64,000 bases of DNA from Leucaena leucocephala (taxonomy: Eukaryota > Streptophyta > Magnoliopsida > Fabales > Fabaceae): positions 1,364,001 through 1,428,000 of the forward strand of contig CM073518.1 of assembly GCA_037074615.1 (NCBI GenBank), in the 5' to 3' direction. Both the position numbers and the translations under genes were made by a program. Under the pieces are notes generated by a model. It saw only the letters and a program-made list of their open reading frames with translations, ran no database searches and was not told the origin of the DNA. The first letter of the stretch is position 1, and the number at the start of each line of letters is the position of its first letter. Below, in pieces: positions 12,869 to 24,900 of this stretch.

Positions 12869-12997
12869 GGGTTACAGGAACCCACATCACTTGGCTCCCA
12901 ATCAATCGCATTTTCATCCGAAACCAGATCAGATTGAAAAACACAAGATAATCTTCAGATCAAAAGAAACAGAGAGTTCCATGTATGAAAAGAAATA

Positions 12998-13092
12998 GGG
13001 CTCAGATTCAATGGGTATGAGAAATTTATCAGCACAGATTGATAAAAATCATCAGAGTGGTGCATGACTTTCTCTAATACTCATCACCGCCC
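12998..13092 (-). ncRNA. Probable box C/D snoRNA with a U32/snR40-like 18S guide
   Basis: Read on the minus strand, this 95-nt unit starts GGGC, has C box TGATGA (13086-13081) and ends with D box CTGA (13005-13002) followed by GCCC, so a GGGC/GCCC stem closes it. An internal CTGATGA (13055-13049) can serve as overlapping D' and C' boxes. The stretch just before the D' box contains CATGCACCAC (13066-13057). This is perfectly complementary to GTGGTGCATG, a universal segment of 18S rRNA, and the pairing extends with G-U pairs. Human U32 and yeast snR40 guide 2'-O-methylation there with the same kind of guide. The fifth nucleotide before D' pairs with a G, as those snoRNAs require. The role is inferred; boxes, stem and guide are seen directly. 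Confidence 0.6.
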
Positions 13093-13218
13093 ACAACATT
13101 TAATATGACCAAAAAGACGATAGATGAAAGTAAACAGAAATAGAGAGAATAGGTATGCGATGGCCGGATCTGAAAAATAGCTGCGGGCAAGGGTTAAGAA
13201 GAAAAGCAGAGTTGATTA

Positions 13219-13453
13219 TTATATATAAGAGGAGGCCAGGGTTAGTCCAGCTCCAAAGGGTATTGCGGCCGGAAAGCTCAAAAAAACAAAACCCTAATAA
13301 AAGCCTTATAGGATGTGTTCACACTTTTGTCCCCGCTAGTTCATCTTATTTCCAGTGGCACAGCTGTCAGCAGGTCACGCCTCCGCGTGGAGGAAGAAAT
13401 GGTCACTGGGAAGTGGGATATCTCATTCCGAACGAGCCCGTATCTCGGGCCCA
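13219..13453 (-). promoter_or_regulatory. Promoter elements of the snoRNA gene: TATA, telo-box, site II
   Basis: Upstream of the snoRNA on the minus strand lie, in order, a TATA-like TTATATATAA (13228-13219), a telo-box AAACCCTAA (13289-13297, on the plus strand) and a site II motif TGGGCC (13453-13448). The combination of telo-box and site II is characteristic of promoters of plant snoRNA and ribosomal-protein genes. The TATA box sits about 130 bp before the first snoRNA, leaving room for a leader, as in plant snoRNA precursors cut by RNase III. Confidence 0.5.
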
Positions 13454-13459
13454 AGGGTT

Positions 13460-14528
13460 ACAGCCATACCTTCATCTTTTCCAAAAAAAAAACAAAAACA
13501 AAAAAATGCCCCCGCGCAAACCAGCTGACAGTATAAAAAAAAAACATTTTATTCACTAGCAGAGTGATGATATTTTCACTGAGATTCACGTATAATTTAT
13601 AGCGAATAAAAGTTAGTACACGAAGTAAACTCGTATCCTATAAAAATATAAGTTTAATTTTTATTACCGTTAAACAATATTATAAATCTCTTATAATCAC
13701 TATCAAAACCCTGAGATTATACCCTAATTTTAATAGAGAATTGATGCCAAACCTACTTAAATTTTTTTATATAAAAAAAAAATTCAAAAACCTTAATAGA
13801 GTTAAGGTCCCAGATCTATTGCGGGGGAGAGATGAATGGACAGTGTAATGAAAATAACCTAACAAGGCTACAAATCATTAAAAGTAAAGACATTCTTGTG
13901 AACATAACATAAATTTTGACATAAATTACATTTTTTTCGAAAACAAATACAGATGATTTGAATTACGAGCTTGCGGATCACAAACTCGCTGCAGACGATA
14001 CTATGGTCTTTCACCATTTCTGCAATAAACTTGGCAGAGGCATAGGGAAAAGCCCGCTCAAGTTAGACGTGAAATAATTTTTTTTTTTCAAAATGCAAAA
14101 GATATATAATATTTATAATTATCATTAATCAATAATCAATAACCATAATAAACCCTACATATAAACACAAATATTAAACAAATCACACTAGACTTATAAA
14201 CAGCTTGACCCTTTATAATGATGATATATCGATTATATTTTTTCATCTAACTATACAAAGACAAACGTTTTTTTCCCACCTGTTCATCACTTTCAGGATA
14301 AAATCAATTTACTAAAAAAGGCTATGTACATGGGACGGCCCAAAAGTAACACATGGCATGGAATGGCTCATGACTCATCATTACCATACTAGATGCTAAT
14401 TGAGGAACCGTTTAGCGGAAGGGGAAAAATCATCAAATCACCTGGACGGAGTTGAAAAAATAACGTCAAAATCCATTTTGAGCTTGTCTTTTAATTTTAT
14501 ATATATGCATGAACTGTAAAAACGAAAT
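13460..14528. other. Intergenic, between snoRNA promoter and LAZ1 3' end
   Basis: The stretch is AT-rich with A-tracts. Nothing coding is visible. The last 200-300 bp probably hold the 3' UTR of the LAZ1-family gene. Confidence 0.5.
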
Positions 14529-17363
14529 TCACATAGTAGATGTTGACGCTCTGGATTGGGGAGGCCTTCTCTTTCCGCTGGGCAAACCACTGTCACTGAT
14601 GCTCCCTTCCACTAGAATATCTTGAAGCTCAGGAAATTCTGTTCTCCACGACCGCAAGGGTACGAGATGGCTATCATCCTTAGTACTTCTTCTCCTCTCC
14701 TCATGCCGTTTCACGTTCTCTGATATCTCATGGAATGTTCTGTTTATCCTAGCAATACCCCTTTCAACTGGTTCTACCACATGTGAAACTGTGTATTTCA
14801 TGTCGTCAACAATCTGGAGCATAATGAAAAAAGACCTAGATCAGTTTTGACTAGGATAACCGAGAAAGCACAGTTTAAAGCGCATATATGTTCATATCTC
14901 ACAATTCCACCACTTCCAACAACCACGTCACGAACACTGTGAGTAAATTTCATTCTCTGTCTCTCATCCTGTCGTCCAAGCCGCATTCTGGTTGTACGTT
15001 CAGAGTCTTGAACCTCCTCGGGGTCAGGTAATGCCCCTAGCGATGCATAGTCATCCATCACCGCTACATTACGGACACACCTCTCTCCCCTTTTGTAAGG
15101 TACTGCAGGGAACACATAAAGGTGCACAACAGCAGCTATGCCCATCTGCCAACAAATTTTACAAAGGGAAACCATTAAAAGAAAATAGCCTTCCCAAAAC
15201 TTCTGAATTGGCTGGAAATATTATATATAAGCATATGCGACGCACAATGAAAAATTTAAGCTCAAACTGACGCATCAAACAGCAAACTTTTAGTAAATAA
15301 GATGACTTGACTCTTCTCAAAGATAAGTTGAATGCATTAAACTTGCTCAAAACACAACCAACATAGATAATACAAAACTTCAGTAATTTAAAAAATTTAA
15401 ATAGTTTAATAATGCAGAAATAGAAATGAGAATGAAAGATCGAAGAGTGCCACAATGATTTACCTCTATACAGATAATGTAGTCTTGTATACGTGTTTTC
15501 AGCTCCTGCGCCAATGAACCTTTAAATGCTCCGACTGAAAAAAGGAATGCAACTGCCACCCCTTGCCACCATGTCAGAAAGACAATTGACTTGAAAGTTA
15601 AGAACTTAGCCAGCGGTTTAATTGGCTCCAATTTATCTTTAGTAACAGAATAGAACTGTACAAGGCAGTATAAGGCCCATGTCTGGCTAAAATTAAGAAC
15701 AACTGCGAGGTAGGGATACCTACAAGCAAATAGGAGAATCAGACTTCAAGAATTCTAATGACAAATAGCCCTCCCCCATCAAAAGAAAATTTAGAAATAA
15801 TAATTTAACCTTTTCGATGGGTGATCCCAAGAAATTACGAAAATGTAATTTATATTCGAAAACATGAGTTATATTTGAGAATTGAAATATGTTCTATGAT
15901 ATGCAAAAGCAAATAATATCAATATACAAACCGATACATTAGCTTAACTTACCCATACTTCCATGCAAACTTCCCCTCCCCATATGCCCCGAAAGACTGG
16001 AGGATCATTGCCAGCAATGCACATATCATTTTTAGTATCATCTGAAATAAAGGTTTTATTCATCAGAAAAAGATAGGTAAGTTCTGATCTGAGGGGGAAG
16101 GGGTTTTACGTATCTCAATGTACCAAATCGCACATACATATTGCACAATGCCAATTTTCACAGCATTATAGAAGTCAGGACCCAGATACCAATCTCTTAA
16201 GAGGCAGTTTAAAGGAAATGGATGCTCTACAACTCCGTATGCATATGCTTCTTTTAGTAGAGGAGAGTTGTAATCCATTACACTCATGCTTTCCATAAAC
16301 TGAATTGTCTTGTCCTCGCCACCTATGAGCATATAAAGTTGAGCAAAAAGTAAGACAATCGCAACACAATTAAACCTACAAATAAGTTTGAATGAAATAT
16401 ATGCCTCCTTGCATGGAAGTACAGCTGCAACTAAGTACATAGGCATGCAATCTGTTTGACATACCTAAGCAAGCTATCAAGTATCTCTCAAAGCAATATA
16501 ATGCAAAAGCCTCATAGCAATCTCGGATAATTTCACAGTTGAATGCCGCACTTGAATCAAGCAGTGACAAAAACTGCAAAATAAAATCTTGCAAGTCAAC
16601 GATGTGTTATTCATGGAAAAATAAATAAAAAATTTACAAAGTTGATTTTATTCTGTAGTAGATCAAGCAGATATGCCTATACTTATGTTCGCTGTAGCTC
16701 ACAACAAACAGTTTTTGCCTAAAATCAAGAAATGCAAACCAGGCTTTATCAGAAATTGTATTATCAGCTAAACAAGGCAAAAAAAGCAGGAATTTTAAAA
16801 TGAAAGGAAAAAATGCACAATTCATCCCTTGCACTCTCACGATATAGCAACACAAGTATAGTCCATAATGAAATAATGAAAGAATGCTGCAAGATAGAAA
16901 ACATTTACATTGCATTCAACATACACTGACATGGATATTCACTAAAAAACTAGATAAATTTAACACACCAAGAAAAAGAAAGAGTAATAGTATTTAATAA
17001 ACGTTACTTACCGATTCCAGTGCATAAACAGGAACCATTAAAATGAGACCAACCAAAAACTTCTGCTCCTGAACGAAAAAACACACATACAAGGAAAATA
17101 AGAACCTGGGGTGAAATAGCCATGTTAAAGAAAAATAGATAATATAGTAAGAAGCATAAAAAAGAAGGGAAAGGGGAGATCAACTAAGTATGACCAAAAA
17201 GTAAAAGGGAATAAGATTGAACCTCTGGCTGATTATAGGCAGATAAATGCTCAAAAATCAGATACATGGAGAGAACAAGTGCAACAAGCACAAATATACT
17301 TGAACTGAAGATAGCCCAGCTGAAGGTTCCCGTAGACTCAACACCTGGGTTTAGGAGCCACAT
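14529..17363 (-). CDS. LAZ1-family transmembrane protein (DUF300 / TMEM184-like)
   Basis: Eight coding exons on the minus strand (17363-17223, 17068-17012, 16573-16465, 16322-16138, 16041-15953, 15719-15464, 15145-14903, 14813-14529) join to 454 residues with correct phases. Hydrophobic segments include FSSSIFVLVALVLSMYLIF (about 19-37), FLVGLILMVPVYALES, QYMILKMICALLAMILQSFG, YLAVVLNFSQTWALYCLVQF, SIVFLTWWQGVAVAFLFSVG and the segment before AVPYKRGER. Family hallmarks are YALESFLSLLD, CFERYLIACLGGED, HPFPLNC and LKIGIVQYM-type sequence. The C-terminal third is a basic and acidic cytosolic tail (VDDMKYTVSHVVEPVE and so on). LAZ1 proteins sit on the tonoplast and plasma membrane of Arabidopsis and influence brassinosteroid signalling and cell death. 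The start at 17363 matches the usual MWLLNPG-type beginning. Just upstream, CAATCAGGTCAG looks like the acceptor of a 5' UTR intron. Confidence 0.9.
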
Positions 17364-19500
17364 ATTTCCTGACCTGATTGTGGACTCAAGGAACGTATAC
17401 AAAGATATGGCAGAACATAAAACAACCGTCAAATTCATATCATAGAAGATTATTATTTTTCCTAACAAATGGTCTGCATTCCTTGATCAACTTAATGATT
17501 TGCTATGTCCACACCAAGTGGTGTCTCCAAAAGTCTAAAATGCTTCTGATTCGTTCATTCAACTCTCTTTCCTTCTGTCTGCTCTTGACTGTATGCAATT
17601 AGTCAAACCTGTAAGGCAAAATATTCGACAGAGGAAAAACCACCCTTCTGTTACGATAAATAGTCCTCAAATATAATGTGCACCATGAAGAACTAACAAA
17701 TTCCATTGACAGTAGACAGGGATGTTAGCTTTTGATACATAAAGAAATCCACCAAGAGAATGGACAACAATCCTGCATTGACAATCATATTCATTATTTA
17801 ACTAATTTAACTAACTAGAAGAAATGGCAACATGTAGGAACACTCTAAAGGCCATCCCTCAAACCATGTATTATAGTTCAATTAGAAACCTCAGACGTAA
17901 CAGGAAACAAAGTACTGACAATCCCTGAAAGATAAATAAGAAAACATAAAACCCTCCTAACACGTTTTGGTACCCAAAACAACCAAATCTTGAGGCATCA
18001 TTAAATAACAAGATTGCAAAATCAGTATTCATGCACTAGACTTTCATCAGAAATTAAGATCAACCACCAGATAACTCAAAGTTGGCATGACCAATTTTTA
18101 TCATGCATATTAAATTACAGAGCTTCAAAAGGTTACAATCCTAAGGTTCAAACATATCAACAAATCACAAACAAAAGAACAACCTAATTCAAAAGCCCTA
18201 AAAAAGGTGATCCCTCAGTCACAAGCACCAAATAATATAGAACGGTCAAGTAATCAAGTGTACTACCCCATATCACCTTCTCTAGTAACTATAATAACCA
18301 TAGTTAGTAGCCACCTTATCGATTACTTCAGGTGAATACATCATCTTTGACAGGTGAACCTAGATTGCTGCAGGCAACAATCTTGTTTATGTGCGTGTGT
18401 ATATATTTTTAACCTCTTCTGTTTTTTGGGGGGGTTAAGGATGTTAGAAGGAGGAATTGGAAGGGAGACAATAACTTCCAATGGGTACAGACTCTAGAGT
18501 TAAAAAATGGAAGGTCATGGTATTTCTTTTTCTAAGAGTGCAACATTACCACAACAACATTCATATTTACTCCCTCCTATTTCTGGTTCAACCAATTTTA
18601 TTATCGTACATGTACTCAGTAGAGATTAAAAAATAAATAACATGGCGATCAAACAGAGGCTCCAGTAAGCCTTAAAAACCACAGTAAAAATAAGAAAGCA
18701 TAATGAGAGTAATTAAATAAGAGTATCATCACTACGATCAACTAAACAGCAATATTTCATGTTAGTCTTCTTCTCTCGTGGTGCCTGAATTGTAATTACA
18801 ATGGTTGATTAAAATTTCGGAATTTGATAAGAGCAGAGGAGGCTGAAAGAAAGGGTCAAACAAGTCGGAGAAGGATGACTCGCCTTATTTGCTCCGTATT
18901 CCAAAAAGGAACAGACCAAAAAAAAAAAAAAGCAAAAGTCAAGCCATCATTCATGATAAACAGCTGAAGTTCAATAAAACCTCAGTTCATTAAGAACTGT
19001 GAAGCAGACTAACTAGCCGAGATTGTTAATCAAACAACAGTTGTGAAGCACACAAGGCACTCACGGCACGTGCAATCCCAGTAAGAAGAATTCAGTGGTA
19101 AAAGGAATGCGAGAAACCCTAGGCTACCTAAAAATGGAAAATAAGTTGCGTATGAGCCCAAATAACTCAGCGCAACCGAAACCAAATAAGCACTACAATG
19201 TGGCACCATGGATACTACAGAAAGAAAATTAAAAAGAAAGAGTTCGCACCTTTGCTTAAATTTCTTTCCCGGTAAAATCGAGATGAATAGATTAGCCGCA
19301 AAATGGAACACAGGGAGGGGGCAGAAAAGCAAACGGAATTTTGCTTCGGCGGTTGGAAAACTATAATCACGAAATTATCTGAAAAGGAAGAAGATTCTAA
19401 AGGGACTGGGGTGATTAGATATGGTAGTCACAGACGAAATCCCAGTCGTTCATATGGGTGATCCTTTGATTGATTGGTCGTTGCTCACCTAGGTTTGCTG
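17364..19500 (-). other. Probable 5' UTR intron and leader of the LAZ1-family gene
   Basis: There is no coding frame worth reporting in this 2.1-kb stretch. An AG acceptor lies a few bases before the LAZ1 start codon, and LAZ1 relatives often have a 5' UTR intron. I therefore read this region as that intron, with the first exon probably near 19250-19500. The exact donor and transcription start cannot be fixed by eye. Confidence 0.4.
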
Positions 19501-20810
19501 AATTTGCGCTTTATTTGAGGGTTGTGAGCCTGTGACTGACCGAGAGCTTATATTTTAACATGGAAAGAATTTGTTTGGTATTATATGATGTATGAGTGCC
19601 AAAAGGAAGAGGGCTGAAGTTTCCACTCCATTTATAGTTTTTTTTGATAAAAAAAATTTAAATAAATTTAATACTATTCTTCTACTAATATTAAAATATA
19701 ATCTTAAAATTTAAAGAATAAAAATTAAATTTAATATTTATAAAAAATTTATGATATTATTTATTAATTTTTTTTTATAATAATAATAAAAAATAAACCT
19801 ATATTTTTATAAAATATAAATTTATTTTTTATTATATATATCTACACTAACTGATGACTTTATTTGTAGTTGAAGTTCGGCTTTTTCACTAGTGCTTCTC
19901 CCCACTCTTAATAATCCGAGCGGGCCCTTTTAGACTGTTAGGTCATCACTTTAATTTTTTTTTAAAAAAATAAATTAAGAGGGCAGACAACAATTACATG
20001 GATTGGAAAACGCATCCTCTTCTTATTATTTTTTCTCATTTTCTCTCTAATCATCACATTCTTACCATATTATTAAAAAAATTAAATGATTAAGATATAA
20101 TTGTTTATTAAATTATTATTATTTTATTTTAAGATATTATCTATAGTAAGCTGTAAGTATCAAAATTTAATAATTTTTTATTTTTCCCTTTTATAAAAAT
20201 TAAATAGTTGAGATTTATTATCTTATAATATTACATTAAAAATAAAAAATAAACCATAAAAATTTGATCCTAACAATTTTTAAACGTAGATTATCTTAAA
20301 ATAGAAAAATAATAATTTTATAAAAGAATGCATCTCAAGTATTTATTTTTTTAATCATATGACGGGATTTAATCATATGATGGAATGAGATGATGAGAGA
20401 AAAAAAAGAAAGAGTGAGGATGAGAGGATTCAAATCCGACATAGATTCCAAGTGGGGTTAAAGCTACTGCCTCACACTTGTAGATGAGTTTCATCACTTC
20501 AAAATATAGATCTGAAAAAAAAATTATTTTATATATCTTTTCAATATAGCATCTTTTAATTTTTTTATTATACTTTTATTTATCATCCAATGCGAACTAC
20601 ACTTATTTTTTATTTTGTTTCTATTAATTATAAAATAAATTAAGGGTCAATTTAAAACCGTAGAAAAATCTTATCACATTAATTGATTTCTTAACCTATG
20701 TAAAAAGACCTATATTCTGAAGAAACAAAATAAAAAGGACCATACTTATGGGATTTGTAAGCCTAACTGCTAGTTTGGTCTTTTCTCAAAAATAAAAAAT
20801 AAAAAAGTCA
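19501..20810. other. AT-rich intergenic region
   Basis: The stretch is very AT-rich with many short A and T runs. A segment at about 19630-19700 resembles the 3' part of the SINE at 21406-21603 but is too decayed to delimit. Another at 20427-20510 keeps a B-box-like GGATTCAAATCCGACAT. I see no gene. Confidence 0.45.
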
Positions 20811-20997
20811 CTAACGGGAGTTAGTCCGAGTAGTAAATAGATCGGTATTGTTTAAACGAGGTCTCGAGTTCGAGCCTTAGCGTACGCAGAAAATCTCTGT
20901 TGGGAGACTCACCCATCATAGCTAGGTGCGCGACGCGGGTCGGATTCGAATGTAGTCGGGACAAAACTCTGATAAACTGGGTGGGTAAAAAATAAAC
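20811..20997 (+). mobile_element. tRNA-derived SINE (family 1), full length
   Basis: It starts CTAACGGGAGTTAGTCCGAG with a degenerate A box, has B box GTCTCGAGTTCGAGCC and the common body, and ends in CTGGGTGGGTAAAA. It is flanked by the 10-bp duplication AAAAAAGTCA at 20801-20810 and 20998-21007. Because the duplication is A-rich, it is only moderately informative. Confidence 0.82.
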
Positions 20998-21405
20998 AAA
21001 AAAGTCAAGCGAGAGATGAGAGACATGGAATTGAGTGGAAGGAGAGAGGAGGAGAAAATGATCCAATTGTATGCTTTCTAGTTAATTCTTATTGAACAAT
21101 TTTAACTTTAAGAGACTAAGGCTTATAAAAGGATCTAATAAAAAAACACTCAAAAACTAATTTAAAATACTAGAAGGACCTTTAAATTAATTATCCCAAT
21201 ACAAAATATAAAAGGAGGATGTATATACCTTATTATAATTTCATCTAGAATGCAGTGTTAGACATTTGAAATTCACACGCATGAAAATATAAAAATAAAT
21301 AAATTAAACCACTATTAAATAGAAAGCCCGCCGTATCTTTCCACAATGAGTAAGTTTGTCCGTTAGCATACAAAACTTACAAAGGAATTGGGATATTCAT
21401 TACAT

Positions 21406-21603
21406 TTTTTTTAGTATAAAAAAAATTTAGATAAATTCAACACCGGTCCCCTATTAAAACCAGGACATAACCTCAAAACTCAAAAAGCATTTATAGAAGA
21501 CTTACGAGATCACCTACTAAAATAACTCCCATGACAGCAGAAATCGAACTCGCGCCCTTATAAAATAAGAGCCTATTATTTACCATCTATATCAACTCTC
21601 TCA
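21406..21603 (-). mobile_element. tRNA-derived SINE (family 3)
   Basis: A perfect 13-bp target duplication, ATATTCATTACAT, flanks it at 21393-21405 and 21604-21616. On the minus strand it starts with a tRNA-like A box (GATGGTAAATAATAGG), then the B box GCGCGAGTTCGATTTC, and ends in a poly-T-rich tail after TGAATTTATCTAAATT. The body is unrelated to family 1. Confidence 0.78.
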
Positions 21604-21976
21604 ATATTCATTACATGGTTATACAGTTACTGTATAAGTATTCAGAAAGAGACAAAGAACCAGGGGCCGGGATAACAGAAATTATAAGGTCTCTCCTATC
21701 TGTGTACCCAGTTAGTGTTTGTTTTTCCTCCTGAAACGAGGCGAGTGTTTCTGAAACTTCAGTTTAGGATGTCAAAATCCATTATCCTCAAGGCATCAGC
21801 TAGCATTTATTTTCAACCTGATTAATAACTTTTAGATCGTCTTCTGCAATAGTGAATCGAGTCCAATACCCCTGATCAAACTCCGTTGGCGACCTTTTTT
21901 CCATGCATACCCAATTCACTTTCCAAAGATAAATTCTGTAAACACTTATCTACGTGGCCCTTGCCAGGACCTGATC

Positions 21977-24900
21977 TCAAACGATAGAGGGGCAACGAGC
22001 TACCCTCTGAGCTTCTTCCAAGTCCCTAATAAACCTGCGAATTCAAACAAGACACGTCTAAGGCCAAAGAAATCAAGACTACTATCTGTTACATGTGACT
22101 TTATAGTTATCGGAAGTATCCTCAACCCATCAATAGACAACCAAATACACCAAGCACATCAATCTCTGCAAGACAAATTTAAGACCAGACCAATGAACTT
22201 TATCACCAAGAAGACCATGAATCATTCACAAGGAACTGGAAGACTCCAGTCACAGGAAATGGCTTTTGTTTTAAAAGCGTCTACTGAAGCGTGACTCACC
22301 AACAGAAAAACCACCAAATCCCAAGTTCCCAACCAGGTCGCTTTAAGAAATATTCAAATTAAGATAAATCAAGCCCCAATTAAGACAAGTTTCAAATTTT
22401 GCTCTCAACACACAACCAAGCCAGAACCCAGAACTGTCAATTCAACAAATATATCAACTTTAGCAAAGCCAAATTTAGAGTATAATTGGTACACAAAAGC
22501 TGAAAATATCACTACTTGAATCAAACTATCTTCATCAGTTCATCTTACCCCTTAGAATTAAGAACCGCCGTACCACAAAGTATGAAACGAATCCCAGTAT
22601 TATTGTTATTTTGTATTGCAATACATCGTGACTCCTCATAAGTCGTCCCACCAACAATGAAGATGATAACTTCCTGTGGCCTGCATTCCATGGATATACC
22701 AGTAATGACACATCAATATTCAATACATTTGATATACTATATATAAATTATTAACGAAATGCACTATTCATAATAGTGAACGCGTGTCACCTTGACCACA
22801 TGATATGTCAAGCAGTGTCTCATGCTTCCTTGTTAACTAGTATCCTACATCCATTTGTCTTGTCGCTAAAGAGTTTCATATTGTTATTTATCTTCAGTCA
22901 AATATCAAACGACTTAGACACCATGCAACATTCCAGTGGCATCATAGATCTCATGTAGTTAATAACTTACAAATAAGACACAGAAGTGTATTTAATAGCA
23001 ACCAACCTTCCCTGCTGAAATAACAACTTACAAATAAGACACAGAAGTGAATTTAATAGCAACCAACCTTCCCTGCTGAAATAACAACTTACAAATAAGA
23101 CACAGAAGTGTATTTAATAGCAACCAACCTTCCCTGCTGAAAGTGATTTCCAACAATTGGGTAGTCCACATCCCTCAATCGTCCTTTCACAATGCTTTCC
23201 ATGGTCTGGAACAGAAGTGGCTGATGTTGAGTGTATACATTCTCCACGCCCTTAAAAGGGTCAACCCAGTTCGAGTCCCCACTTGATGGGGGTGCTGGGG
23301 AAGGGAATAACCTAGGCAGCCTTACCCCTGCATTGCAGGAAGGCTGATTCGAACCCGCGACCTCAGACCCCACGGCAAGCGAGCTTACCGCTGAGCCAAG
23401 CCGGCCCTTCTCTCCACGCCCTTAACATAATCAAAAAATAAATTTAGTTTAAGATCCAAGATTCACGTTATGAAGCATAAGGTATAAAAATCAAATTTGT
23501 TCCATGAAACCTTCAATCCACGAGCCATGTTACGAGCAATATTCAGTAGATCTCTACTTCCATAAAGATCACCAGTTCTCTTGTCAACACCTGCTTGCTT
23601 CAAAAGAAACTGGACAATCTGTTGTAAGACAAAAAAAGATATCAATAGCAGTGATTTTCTCATGGATTGTAGGGCCATCAAGAATAAAAAAAAGTAGAAT
23701 CATATTTCCTCTAAATTTAATCCAGGGAATGGTAAATTTGTACTCTGGATTTCAAAACATAAAATAGGACAAGGTGAAGCAACCAACAGCAACCAAGAAT
23801 CATTTTTCACATGTGGGGGACAACATTCCCAGGGGATAAAAGACTGCTAACCATGATGGGGAGTGTATATAAAAATTCCAAAAAAGGTAAGCAACACGAA
23901 GAAATTCAGATATTCAGAAAAGGTAACATTTTAAATAAATTTACCCCAGGCTTGTACTTGGCTGATCAGGAAGCCAGTTTGTTGAAAAGCTGCATTAATT
24001 GAACAGGGCTATCCTTCTCATATCGCAAAGCATACAACATGACTAAACGTAGCCGGTCCTCATCTGATATACTTTCATTGTTTAGTAGATTTGTCACTGC
24101 CTGGAAAAGAGTACATAAGAAAGAGGAGTCATAATTGACAATTAGAATTGCTCTTATTTTTTCCTTCTTGCAACTAATAGAATCACATTACATGTCATAA
24201 TTTTTCTAGGCTGAACATTAACCGGTTAAATATGTTTATTTTATTGCCTCGAAAAGCTTAAGCGAAAGGAAGTAATAAGGTTTCAACAATTAAAAACAAA
24301 CAGCATATACCTCAAAAGCAGCCCCTTGCCCTCCATTACAAGCCAACTCCTGTTCTACTTCTGAAACTAACATAAGTTTTCTCTCTTGAACTATCTTGCT
24401 CATTTCTGTTACCAAGGTTACATGTTTGGACACATTTCCATGCATTTTTCTGTACTCAGGGTAATTGTCAACGAATTTGGCCATGTCCTCTGTAACCAGT
24501 CAAATCATGAAATAAGTGAATCATATACTACGCCACTGTGCTTTGGTGTGCTTATTGCACTAGTAACAGCAAAAAGAATTTTACTCTAACATGTCAAAAA
24601 ATTTAAAGCACAAACCTATTGTCTGGATGTTCTGGTTACTCTTTGCCACTTGCTGAAATTCATCCACCAAGCGCTTGATATTCATACCTATATCTCCAAA
24701 ATTCTCATACATGTTGGCTTTGAAGAAAATATCTTGTTCTGATGACAGCACGACTTCCTGTGACAAGGAGTAGCACACAAATCACTTTCCAATCAGGACA
24801 CTTTTTAAATTGCATTGTCATGACATGACAATTCATAATAACTTGTAAAGAGTGTATCAAACCTCCTGATCCTTTGGAAATTTACCAAGGGATTTAAAGT

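Noticed and set aside
17184..17468. Upstream ATG at 17468 extending the LAZ1 frame by 35 residues
   Set aside because: The extension (MLGKIIIFYDMNL and on) has no counterpart in the family, and an acceptor AG lies between it and the usual start, so it is probably intron.
22961..23141. CRISPR-like direct repeats
   Set aside because: Units are contiguous with no variable spacers, lie in a plant gene and overlap an exon.
23330..23405. Possible tRNA gene, with A and B boxes in good order
   Set aside because: No cloverleaf acceptor stem; a target duplication flanks a 155-bp unit, so it is a SINE.
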